Program-made: the position numbers and the translations under genes | Shown: in pieces, positions 1-6,325 of the stretch | Position numbering within the stretch: position 1 is the stretch's first letter | How the letters are laid out: each line of letters begins with the position of its first letter | Notes under the pieces: generated by a model | Database searches by the model: none | What the model saw: only the letters and a program-made list of their open reading frames with translations | Told to the model about the DNA's origin: nothing | Assembly: GCA_016180705.1 (NCBI GenBank) | Contig: JACPAU010000134.1 | Coordinates: forward strand, 1-7,379 | Length of the DNA: 7,379 nucleotides | From: Candidatus Methylomirabilota bacterium | GTDB lineage: Bacteria; Methylomirabilota; Methylomirabilia; Methylomirabilales; JACPAU01 | Direction of reading: 5' to 3'

Positions 1-99
1 GGCCTTTTCCATAACGGCCTGCATCGCCGGGCTCTGTCCCAGGAGCTGCTCGAAGCCGACCCGGCTCTTGGGATCCCCCCGCAGGAGGCGGACCTCGGT
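1..99. repeat. 99-bp perfect direct repeat, copy A (at window edge)
   Basis: Identical to 517-615, in the same orientation, 516 bp apart, which is exactly 172 codons. It encodes the end of the linker and the start of the AAA+ domain (GFEQLLGQSPAMQAVMEKA). Its left boundary is cut by the window edge, so the true repeat may be longer. The match ends at 99/615, where the next bases are g and a. Confidence 0.97.
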
Positions 100-192
100 G
101 GCAAGGCGGGCCTTCTCGAGGGCGTTGCGGACCCGGGTCAGGATCTCCTGCGCCTGGAACGGCTTCGTGACGAAGTCGAAGGCCCCGAGGCG
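100..192. repeat. Diverged copy of the receiver end (partner 662-754)
   Basis: These 93 nt align without gaps to 662-754, with about 10 mismatches by eye (about 89% identity). On the minus strand both encode LGAFDFVTKPFQAQEILTRV followed by a linker with ARLATEV here and TRLTTEV in the partner. Similarity stops at 192/754, where this copy is joined to AAA+ sequence instead of the rest of a receiver. Confidence 0.9.
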
Positions 193-516
193 GCGGATGA
201 CGCGATCCTCCAGGACCCGGAGGAGCTTGGCCTGGATGCCCGGGGGGGTGTCACCCACCTCGTCGAAGAAGAAGGTGCCCCCGTGGGCCTCCTCCAGGAG
301 GCCCTTCCGGCTCGCGACCGCCCCGGTGAAGGCGCCCTTGATGTGTCCGAAGAGTTCGCTCTCCAGCAGCTGCTCGGGGAAGGCGGCGCAGTTGACCGAG
401 ACGAAGGGCTTGCTTGCCCGAAGCGAGCGGGCATGGATCGCCCGGGCCACGAGTTCCTTCCCCGTCCCGCTTTCCCCCGTGATGAGGATCGTGCTCTCGG
501 TGACCGCGACCCGCGC

Positions 517-615
517 GGCCTTTTCCATAACGGCCTGCATCGCCGGGCTCTGTCCCAGGAGCTGCTCGAAGCCGACCCGGCTCTTGGGATCCCCCCGCAG
601 GAGGCGGACCTCGGT
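517..615. repeat. 99-bp perfect direct repeat, copy B
   Basis: Internal copy of the sequence at 1-99. Its right 46 bp (570-615) are also the first unit of the tandem duplication. This copy continues leftward into a normal AAA+ domain with Walker A. Confidence 0.97.
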
Positions 616-661
616 AGCCGACCCGGCTCTTGGGATCCCCCCGCAGGAGGCGGACCTCGGT
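570..661. repeat. 46-bp perfect tandem duplication inside the regulator gene
   Basis: The 46-bp unit at 570-615 is repeated without change or spacer at 616-661. It encodes the linker between receiver and AAA+ domain (TEVRLLRGDPKSRVG on the minus strand). Because 46 is not a multiple of three, it shifts the frame; deleting either copy restores reading into the AAA+ domain. Confidence 0.97.
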
Positions 662-1007
662 CGTCAGGCGCGTCTTTTCCAGGGCGTTCCGGACCCGGGT
701 CAGGATCTCCTGGGCCTGGAACGGTTTCGTGACGAAGTCGAAGGCCCCGAGGCGCATTGCGTCCACCGCGGCCTCGATGCTGCCGTAGGCCGTCATGACG
801 ATCACCTCGGTCTGCGGCGCGCCCTTCTTGACCGCCGCCAGGACCTCCAGGCCCCCGACGGGGCCCATCTTGAGGTCGGTCATGACCAGGTCGTAGATCT
901 CCCGCTCCAGGCGCAGGAGGGCCTCGGTCCCCCCGGGTGCCTCCTCGACCTCGTACCCTTCCCGCTTGAGGCTGATGGCCAGGCTCCGCCGCATCCCGGG
1001 CTCGTCG

Positions 1008-3539
1008 TCAACGACCAGGATCCGTGGCATCGGTGCGCGCCTCCCGGAGGGGCAGGCGGATGCGGGCCAGGGTGCCCCCCGCCGGCCCCGGCCCCAGGGT
1101 TAGGGTTCCCCCGTGCTCCTCCACGATGCGGCGGGCGATGGGCAGGCCCAGGCCGGTCCCGTCCGGCTTGGTGGTGAAGAAGGGCTCGAAGAGCCGCCCC
1201 TCGGCCTCGGAGGGGATGCCCGGCCCGGTGTCGCTGATCTCCAGGGCCACCCAGGCCTCCCCGTCGGGCCCCACCTGCCGGGCGCCGCGGGTGCCGAGGA
1301 GCCCGCCGCCCGGCATGGCCTGGGCCGCGTTCAAGTAGAGGTTCCAGAGGACCTGGCTCATGTGGTGGGGGTCGACGAGCAGTCGGGGCAGGGCCGGATC
1401 GAGGACCGTCTCGAAGCGCACGGCCCGGTGGCACCGCTCGTCCTGCTCTAGGGCTAGGAGCACGTCCTTGATCAGGGCCCCGAGGTCGGTCTCCTGCAGT
1501 GCCAGCGGCCGGGGCCGCCCGAAGTGGAGGAAGTCCGAAACGATCTCGTTCAAGCGTGCGGCCTCGCGCCGGATGATCTCCAGGAGTTCCGCGTCCTCCC
1601 CCCGGAGGTCCAGGCTACGCTGGAGCGTCTCGGTCGCGTGGCTGATGGCCCCCAGGGGGTTCCGCGTCTCGTGGGCGATGCCGGCGGCCAGTTCGCCCAC
1701 GGCCGCTAACCGGGCCGAGCGGACCCGCTCCGCCTGGGCGGCGAGCAGCTCCTCGTGCGCCTTGCGGAGGGTCTCATAGAGCCGGGCGTTCTCGATGGCG
1801 ATGGCCGCCTGCTGCGCGAAGAGCCGGAGGGTCTGCAGGGACTCTGGGGGGACGGGGCGCCCAGTCACCTTGTTATCCAGCGCGAACACCCCCACGCTCC
1901 GGCCCTGGACCACCATGGGAACGACAGCGAAGGCGCGGGTCCGCGCGGCGGAGAACCGGAGAAGGGGACCCTTCAGTCGGAGAGCGACCGGGAGGGGGGC
2001 GTCTCGGTCGAAGAAGAAATCGGCCCGGTCGAGGTAGGCCCGCGCAAAAGCCCCACCCTCGTCCGAGAGCGGGATGGCCAGACCCTCGAGACCGGGCAGC
2101 TCCCCACTCACGTCTCGGACGGCGGCGAGGCGGAGCTCTCGCTCGCCGGGATCCGGAATGAGGACGCCCGCCCTGTCCACCTGCAGCACCTCCTGCAGTG
2201 CTTGCACGATCAGATCGAGCCGGGCCGCCTCCGGCATCGGGGCCTGGACGGTGACCGAGAGCCGGTAGAACTCCCGGAGCTGACGGTTGACCACCTCGAG
2301 CTTGTCCAGGGAGCTCTGCAAGCGCCCGTACAGGCGGGCATTCTGGACAGCCACGGCCGCCTGGCTGGCGAGCGAACCCAGCGTTTCGATCTGCTCTTCC
2401 GTAAAGGGGATGGGGCGGCGATTGACCACCCAGAGGATGCCCAGGATTTCCCCCTGGTGCAGGAGAGGGAGCGCCGCGGCGCTCGTGACCCCTTCCCGCC
2501 GCACCTGCTCGTCGAAGGGATGGCTGATCCGGGGATCCGCCAGGTAGTCGCTGGTCACGAAGGGTTGCCCAGTCTCCAGGACCTTCCCGCCGAGACCCTG
2601 GCCGGGAACGATCCGAAGGCCCATGAAGGCGGGGGTGGGGGAGCCCGCGCTCGCCGCGACGGTGGCCACCTTCGCGTCTGGGTCGTAGGGAGCGATGACG
2701 GCTGCGTCACTCCGCACCAGCTCCCGGGCGTTGCGCACAATGGCCTGCAGCACCTCGGAGAGGTGGAGGCTCGAGGAGACCTGGCGGCTGGTGTCGAAGA
2801 GGGCCTGGAGTGACTCCGCCATCTTGTTGAAGGCAGCCGCCACCTCCCCCAGCTCGTCACCCGAGGAGACCGGGATCCGGCGGGCCAGCTTTCCCCGGGC
2901 CAGCTCCCGGGCCGCCGTCGCGAGATCCTGCATGGGCAGGGCCACGCGCCGCCCCTGGATAAAGGCGAGCGCGACCCCGGCGAGCAAAGCCAGGCCCCCC
3001 AGGAGGAGGATCGAGTTCCGGGTCCTCCGGATCCCCCGGAGCGGTTCCTCCAGCGAAATCCCCAGCCGGGCGACGGCCCGCTTCCGGTTCACGACCAGGA
3101 CCGGGGTGGCGAAGTCCATCGCCCGGGTCCGGTCCTCCAGGACGACCTCCTGCACCCGGGGGGCGTCCACCTGCAGCGCCTCCAGGCTGGCGGCATCTTC
3201 CAGGACATGCCCCACCTGGCGGGGGTCGCTGTGGACGCGGACGCGGCCGTCCAGGTTCAGGAGTATGGCGTAGCGGATGTCGGGGCGGCTGGCGATGCTC
3301 CGGACCGCACCCTGGAGGAGGAGGAAATCGTCGGCTACAACCCCCTGGACGCTGCTGTACGCCAGAATCTCGACGAGGTGGGTCCCCTCCTTCCGAACCT
3401 GGGCCAGCAAGGCCCGCTCCTGGACCACCAGCACGCTGGGGAGGAGCACCGCAAAGAGGAGGGCGATCGAAAAGGCGAGCTGGAGGGCAAACTTCTGCCG
3501 GAGGCTCAGACGGCTATACCGCGCGCGCAACCAGCTCAT
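1008..3539 (-). CDS. Membrane hybrid-sensor histidine kinase (TM-sensor-TM-HAMP-GAF-GAF-HisKA-HATPase)
   Basis: The product is a sensor kinase that autophosphorylates on histidine and should phosphorylate the regulator encoded just downstream. Domains in order: TM1 about residues 17-39; an extracytoplasmic sensor about 41-172, with a Cache/PAS-like look around AILLNLDGRVRVHSDP; TM2 about 176-194; HAMP about 197-249; GAF 1 about 255-400; GAF 2 about 432-590; HisKA with H623 in HETRNPLG; and HATPase with N box NLYLNAAQAM (N737), G1 DTGPGIP (D770), F box FEPFFTTK and G2 GTGLGLP. It has no receiver of its own. The last catalytic boxes match NtrB-like kinases of NtrC partners. The ATG at 3539 has an AGGGGG ribosome site 5 nt upstream, and a promoter candidate lies about 85 nt further up. 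The 3' end overlaps the regulator start by 23 nt. Ligands of the sensor and GAF domains cannot be read from the sequence. Confidence 0.96.
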   Translation of the reverse strand: MSWLRARYSRLSLRQKFALQLAFSIALLFAVLLPSVLVVQERALLAQVRKEGTHLVEILAYSSVQGVVADDFLLLQGAVRSIASRPDIRYAILLNLDGRVRVHSDPRQVGHVLEDAASLEALQVDAPRVQEVVLEDRTRAMDFATPVLVVNRKRAVARLGISLEEPLRGIRRTRNSILLLGGLALLAGVALAFIQGRRVALPMQDLATAARELARGKLARRIPVSSGDELGEVAAAFNKMAESLQALFDTSRQVSSSLHLSEVLQAIVRNARELVRSDAAVIAPYDPDAKVATVAASAGSPTPAFMGLRIVPGQGLGGKVLETGQPFVTSDYLADPRISHPFDEQVRREGVTSAAALPLLHQGEILGILWVVNRRPIPFTEEQIETLGSLASQAAVAVQNARLYGRLQSSLDKLEVVNRQLREFYRLSVTVQAPMPEAARLDLIVQALQEVLQVDRAGVLIPDPGERELRLAAVRDVSGELPGLEGLAIPLSDEGGAFARAYLDRADFFFDRDAPLPVALRLKGPLLRFSAARTRAFAVVPMVVQGRSVGVFALDNKVTGRPVPPESLQTLRLFAQQAAIAIENARLYETLRKAHEELLAAQAERVRSARLAAVGELAAGIAHETRNPLGAISHATETLQRSLDLRGEDAELLEIIRREAARLNEIVSDFLHFGRPRPLALQETDLGALIKDVLLALEQDERCHRAVRFETVLDPALPRLLVDPHHMSQVLWNLYLNAAQAMPGGGLLGTRGARQVGPDGEAWVALEISDTGPGIPSEAEGRLFEPFFTTKPDGTGLGLPIARRIVEEHGGTLTLGPGPAGGTLARIRLPLREARTDATDPGR

Positions 3540-3624
3540 GGCGCCCCCCTAGGGACAGCGGGAGCAGGCAGCGTACCAACGCGGGACGCGAGGGGAAAGG
3601 GCGGTGCGCCCGAAAGGTGCCCTT

Positions 3625-3653
3625 CTCATAGCCCGGGGGGCTCCCCCTGTCAA
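3625..3653 (-). promoter_or_regulatory. Sigma-70-type promoter for the kinase-regulator operon
   Basis: On the minus strand a perfect -35 TTGACA (3648-3653) is followed by a 17-nt spacer and -10 TATGAG (3625-3630, 4 of 6 consensus). Transcription would begin near 3618, giving a leader of about 80 nt before the kinase ATG. The -35 lies in one arm of the inverted repeat TGTCAAG-N10-CTTGACA. This is a sequence match only. Confidence 0.6.
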
Positions 3654-3665
3654 GACCCAAGGTCC

Positions 3666-3694
3666 TTGACAAGTATTTGGCGAAATGGTAAGAG
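3666..3694 (+). promoter_or_regulatory. Divergent promoter firing rightward
   Basis: A perfect -35 TTGACA (3666-3671), a 17-nt spacer and a weak -10 TAAGAG (3689-3694), helped by an upstream TGg that could act as an extended -10. Transcription would start near 3701 and read toward the genes at 4126 and 4580 through a leader of about 425 nt. Its -35 is the second arm of the inverted repeat that also holds the leftward promoter. Confidence 0.45.
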
Positions 3695-3776
3695 GCCAGC
3701 ATCCCGCTCATTCTGCGCATGCGGTTCTCCCTGGGGCCGGGGAGGAGGGCCTTGTGCCGCTAAATGTTTATTTTTC

Positions 3777-3800
3777 GATGCTCGTCGGTAGAGGAGCATC
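3777..3800. repeat. Hairpin, 7-bp stem with 10-nt loop
   Basis: GATGCTC (3777-3783) pairs with GAGCATC (3794-3800). It is preceded by an AT-rich run on the plus strand and has no T-run after it in either direction, so it is not an intrinsic terminator. It would form in the leader of a transcript from the rightward promoter. Confidence 0.5.
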
Positions 3801-3995
3801 CGGAGGCCACTCGCCGGCACGGCGAAGCCGCGCGGGCTGGCCGCCAGACCCTGGGGGCGCTCCGACGCATTCGAAGCCGTTGCACACCCGGTATAGTACT
3901 AATCCTTCCCAGCCCCGACGGCTCCTCGCCGCCCCGACGAACGTCCTCCAGCCGCTAATCCCTGTCGCGGCCATTAAGGAGAAGGGAGGCTTGAG

Positions 3996-4019
3996 ATGCT
4001 TGACGCAGCCCTCGGTTAG
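3996..4019 (+). CDS. Possible 7-codon leader peptide (MLDAALG)
   Basis: An ATG sits 6 nt after a strong ribosome site (GGGAGG at 3984-3989, inside the purine-rich AAGGAGAAGGGAGG) and reads seven codons to TAG. The strength of the site for such a short frame suggests either a leader peptide or the remnant of a decayed gene start. There is no run of one amino acid as in classical amino-acid attenuators. A second tiny frame (4023-4067, 14 codons, weak site) follows. Confidence 0.2.
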   Translation: MLDAALG

Positions 4020-4081
4020 TGTATGGCACGCACGCGTACATCGGATCGGAGGCGGTGTGGGCGGTGAGGTCGACCCTTGCT

Positions 4082-4109
4082 GGCTCTGCGAGTAAGAGCC
4101 TTTCTTGTT
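4082..4109 (+). terminator. Terminator- or attenuator-like hairpin before the 4126 gene
   Basis: GGCTCT (4082-4087) and AGAGCC (4095-4100) form a perfect 6-bp stem with a 7-nt loop, followed at once by TTTCTTGTT. The stem is short, so termination may be partial. It ends 10 nt before the GGGGAGG ribosome site of the next gene, a position expected for an attenuator or for the end of a small leader RNA. Confidence 0.45.
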
Positions 4110-4125
4110 GGGGGAGGACTAGACC

Positions 4126-4593
4126 ATGCCGTCGCGCGCGAGCTACCTTCTCATCATCGCGGGTAGATTGAAAGGGAACCCGAGAACCAACAGTGGCATC
4201 ATCAGGCAAATTCAGGCGGTGTTCGCGCCACCTAAAGGGCCGGGAACCGGAGGGCCGGCCGCGCGCGGAGCAAGATGGCCCCAGGGCTTTGTTCTGAGGG
4301 GCTATAATGTCTGCGTCTGGAGCACTGACGCAGACGCATACGGACCAAACAAGAACGAAACCCTTTTCACCTTTCGCGCCGAGATCCATCATTCCAGGCT
4401 CGGAACGCTCTACGACAATCGGATAGCTATGCTTCCCGAGGTGCGTTGGTTCTACAACTACCGCCGCTATAGATGGCACCGCGAGCTGATTGATAAGCTG
4501 CGGCTTGTGAACGGGAAGATCGCTTCGGGAAAACTGATCGAGCCGATTTGGTTCTGCGCCTATCAGTGGTATTGCGGCAATGGCGGGCCATAA
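4126..4593 (+). CDS. Hypothetical aromatic-rich protein, 155 aa
   Basis: I do not recognise a family. The ATG follows a strong ribosome site (GGGGAGG, 4111-4117, 8 nt away), and the stop overlaps the next gene by 14 nt, which supports a real, coupled gene. By my count about 68% of third positions are G/C, lower than in the flanking genes but above random for this stretch. The N-terminal 50 residues are basic and Gly/Pro-rich. Residues 55-155 are rich in aromatics: tryptophans at 51, 65, 108, 117, 142 and 148, nine tyrosines (including FYNYRRYRW at 109-117), and cysteines at 63, 144 and 150. There is no signal peptide or clear membrane span. The longer minus-strand frame over the same DNA has no ribosome site or neighbour support. 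Possible alternatives are a horizontally acquired orphan gene or a false ORF. Confidence 0.5.
   Translation: MPSRASYLLIIAGRLKGNPRTNSGIIRQIQAVFAPPKGPGTGGPAARGARWPQGFVLRGYNVCVWSTDADAYGPNKNETLFTFRAEIHHSRLGTLYDNRIAMLPEVRWFYNYRRYRWHRELIDKLRLVNGKIASGKLIEPIWFCAYQWYCGNGGP
4309..4335. repeat. 8-bp inverted repeat within the 155-aa gene
   Basis: GTCTGCGT (4309-4316) and ACGCAGAC (4328-4335) surround an 11-nt spacer. A perfect TATAAT (4303-4308) lies directly before it, but no -35 box stands at the right distance. It could be an operator-like site or a structure in the mRNA. Confidence 0.45.
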
Positions 4594-6145
4594 GGGTTCT
4601 GCCTGGAAGGTGTCTCGTCGCCTCCTCATCGGCTTGGTTGCGGGGAGCCTGCTCGCTGCCTCCTCCGTGGCCGGGGGAGCGGAAAAGGTCTTCGTCTATG
4701 CGCTGGAAGGGGAGCCAGAGTCGCTGGATTCGGCCAAGGCGGCCTCGGAGCGGTCCATCCAGGTGGCCTGGCTACTTTGTGATGCGTTGGTCAATATCTC
4801 ACGGGATGGGCGGAGTCTAGAGCCGGGACTGGCCGAATCGTGGACGCTCTCCCTGGATGGCTTGCAGGCGGTCGTCAGGCTCCGCACGGGCTTGCTATTT
4901 CACGACGGCACACCCGTTGATGCTCAGGCCGCCAAAGCGAGCTTCGACCGCCAGTTCCAGCCTAGCCACGAGCTCTATAGCGCGGATCCGAAGAACACGA
5001 AGGAGCAGATGCTTCGGGAGCTCATCGAAGACATCCAGGTCCAGGGGGGGCGTACCCTCGTCTTCAACTTTAAGTACCCGGGCTTCCACTACCTGAGCCA
5101 GGTTGAGGTGGTGAACCCGGCCGCGGTCGGGAGGCTGGGCAAGGAGTTTGGGCGACGGCCCGTGTGTTCCGGCCCCTTCAAGTTCGACAGCTGGTCCCAG
5201 GACCGCATCGTCCTCGTCGCAAACGATCGGTATTGGGCAGGACGGCCACGGATCGATCGGGTGATCTTCCGCTTCATGCCCGAGGGGACAGCCGTCGTGG
5301 AGGCGCTCCTCAAGGGCGAGGTGGATTTCACCCCGGGCCTTCCAGACCCGGCGTCATTCGAACGAGCGGCGCAAAGCCCGCGGGTGAAACTCTTCCCTGT
5401 ATCTGGATTGAACGTTTTCTACCTCGGTTTCTATACAGACCGCCCCCCCTTTAACAAGCCGCTCCTGCGGCGAGCCGTGGCTCACGCGGTCAACGTCCCT
5501 CGGGCGGCGCTCTTCCTGGGGCGCGGCGCCGCCGTTGCGGCGAAAGGCCCGCTCCCAACGGCCATGAAAGGATATGATCCCGCGGTCACCCAGGCTCCTT
5601 ATGATCCGGAGGCCGCCAGGCAGCTGTTCAGCAAGAGCGGTTATGCCCCCGCCCTCACCGTAGGCCTGGTTCACAACAGCGCCGTAGCCTTCAACGCAGA
5701 GATCGCCGCAGCTATCCAGGGCGATCTGAGCCGGATAGGGATAAGGGTAGAACTGCAGGGAGAGCCAAACTGGCGAGACGTGGTCACCGCCGTGCGGGCA
5801 AAGAAGGGGGACATGTTCCTCTACGGCTGGTATGTGCGGGCTCCCTATCCGGAGCGCCTGCTCGTCCCCCTCTTTCACTCGCGCTCGGCGGGGACCTCGA
5901 ATCTGACCCAATACAACAACCCAAGCCTCGACAGGCTCTTGGATGAGGCTTTCCGTCTCCCCCAGGGGCCTAAGCAAGCCGCGACCTATTCGCAGATTCA
6001 AAGGCTGATCGTCGAGGATGCGCCCATGGTTTTCCTCTATCACGCGATCCGGATGGCGGCTTACGCGGACCGGGTTCAGGGCCTCGAGTTGAACCTCGGA
6101 TCTCTCCCCCACGACAAGCTCGTCAAGATCGACCTCACTCCTTGA
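4580..6145 (+). CDS. Family-5 ABC transporter solute-binding protein (DppA/OppA/NikA-like)
   Basis: The product is an exported binding protein that would deliver peptides, nickel or similar solutes to an ABC permease. Family-5 features are the ESLD motif (47-50), the signature around AESWTLSLDG...VVRLRTG (85-104), FHDGTPVDA, the PVCSGPFKFDSW region (194-205), NDRYWAGRPRIDRV and the C-lobe with LRRAVAHAVN (296-305). The length of 521 aa is normal. The signal peptide has a basic start with SRR (12-14), a hydrophobic core (15-30) and likely cleavage after AGG (33). SRRLLIG resembles a twin-arginine motif; there is no lipobox cysteine, so it is soluble rather than a lipoprotein. The ATG at 4580 overlaps the previous gene (stop at 4593) and lacks its own good ribosome site, suggesting coupling; a GTG at 4610 is an alternative start. 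No permease or ATPase gene follows, so it is an orphan here. The ligand cannot be told. Confidence 0.94.
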   Translation: MAGHKGSAWKVSRRLLIGLVAGSLLAASSVAGGAEKVFVYALEGEPESLDSAKAASERSIQVAWLLCDALVNISRDGRSLEPGLAESWTLSLDGLQAVVRLRTGLLFHDGTPVDAQAAKASFDRQFQPSHELYSADPKNTKEQMLRELIEDIQVQGGRTLVFNFKYPGFHYLSQVEVVNPAAVGRLGKEFGRRPVCSGPFKFDSWSQDRIVLVANDRYWAGRPRIDRVIFRFMPEGTAVVEALLKGEVDFTPGLPDPASFERAAQSPRVKLFPVSGLNVFYLGFYTDRPPFNKPLLRRAVAHAVNVPRAALFLGRGAAVAAKGPLPTAMKGYDPAVTQAPYDPEAARQLFSKSGYAPALTVGLVHNSAVAFNAEIAAAIQGDLSRIGIRVELQGEPNWRDVVTAVRAKKGDMFLYGWYVRAPYPERLLVPLFHSRSAGTSNLTQYNNPSLDRLLDEAFRLPQGPKQAATYSQIQRLIVEDAPMVFLYHAIRMAAYADRVQGLELNLGSLPHDKLVKIDLTP

Positions 6146-6180
6146 GGGAGAAGAGTCAAGCAGATTCCCTGACCCCTTCG

Positions 6181-6204
6181 GGTGTGGTCATGGGAAACCA
6201 CACC
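6181..6204. repeat. 7-bp inverted repeat after the binding-protein gene
   Basis: GGTGTGG (6181-6187) and CCACACC (6198-6204) form a perfect stem with a 10-nt loop, 35 nt past the stop codon. No T-run follows, so it is not a classic terminator, though it could protect the 3' end of the mRNA. Confidence 0.55.
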
Positions 6205-6206
6205 GA

Positions 6207-6257
6207 CGTTCCGCGGTGTTCTTCCTTCAAGGTCCTTGAGGGGCATTCCGCGGAACG
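6207..6257. repeat. 10-bp inverted repeat with a nested palindrome
   Basis: CGTTCCGCGG (6207-6216) and CCGCGGAACG (6248-6257) are perfect complements 31 nt apart. The right arm is itself part of the palindrome TTCCGCGGAA (6246-6255), and the spacer holds the near-perfect palindrome TCAAGG-T-CCTTGA (6227-6239). No T-run follows. It could be a Rho-type or weak terminator stem, or paired protein-binding sites. Confidence 0.55.
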
Positions 6258-6325
6258 GTAAGGGGCGGCGACACTACACCGATTCTTCCCCCGCGTTCAG
6301 GCACCGGCTCTGGAGGGAGGGCCGC

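Larger units (their letters stand above)
1..1030 (-). pseudogene. NtrC-family sigma-54 response regulator, frameshifted and chimeric, runs off the left edge
   Basis: The product would be the partner of the adjacent kinase: a phosphorylated activator that remodels sigma-54 RNA polymerase. The receiver is complete (residues 1-120: acidic D8/D9, phosphoacceptor D52 in TDLKMG, T80, K102). The frame breaks at residue 139, where a 46-nt unit is tandemly duplicated. Dropping one unit restores an open frame of 328 codons to position 1. In that frame lie Walker A GESGTGKE (about residue 170), the sigma-54 contact motif GAFTGA (about 217) and Walker B GGTFFFDEVGD (about 235). At about residue 265 the AAA+ sequence VLEDRVIRR runs into LGAFDFVTKPF, so receiver helix 5, the linker and the start of the AAA+ domain recur. 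No arginine finger, sensor 2 or HTH domain is present; family members usually have about 450-480 aa. The ATG at 1030 lies inside the kinase gene, suggesting translational coupling. The family call is firm. Whether the defects are biological or assembly errors cannot be decided here. Confidence 0.85.
3540..4125. other. Intergenic control region between divergent transcription units
   Basis: These 586 nt hold no convincing long gene. They carry the back-to-back promoters (3625-3694), an AT-rich patch (3761-3776), a hairpin at 3777-3800, a TATAGT box at 3892-3897 without a good -35, a 9-bp direct repeat GCCCCGACG at 3912 and 3931, a mini-ORF at 3996 and a terminator-like hairpin at 4082. No tRNA or known riboswitch could be recognised. 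By eye this stretch and the following small gene are less GC-rich than the flanks. Confidence 0.7.

Noticed and set aside
68..1177. 369-codon plus-strand frame with a repeated Arg-rich segment
   Set aside because: It is the antisense of the regulator gene; its internal repeat only mirrors the 46-bp and 99-bp DNA repeats, and the minus strand shows clear receiver and AAA+ motifs.
1755..2813. Long plus-strand frame of 352 codons
   Set aside because: Antisense shadow of the histidine kinase, whose GAF and HisKA domains are unambiguous on the other strand.
3514..3720. 68-codon minus-strand frame with GGAG before its ATG
   Set aside because: It contains the best promoter of the kinase gene and overlaps the kinase start; its sequence is not protein-like beyond the first residues.
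3861..3910. Possible tRNA because of the TTCGAA-like motif
   Set aside because: No acceptor, D or anticodon stems can be folded around it on either strand.
4024..4039. Perfect sigma-54 -24 element TGGCACG upstream of the 4126 gene
   Set aside because: The -12 TTGC element is absent at the required spacing (CGTAC instead). A nearby TTGC (4077-4080) has its GG one base out of register, so no sigma-54 promoter is supported.
3955..4629. 224-codon minus-strand frame
   Set aside because: No recognisable domain, no good ribosome site, and it overlaps a clear binding-protein start and a plus-strand gene with a strong ribosome site. Its VCVCV stretch is a by-product of the inverted repeat at 4309.
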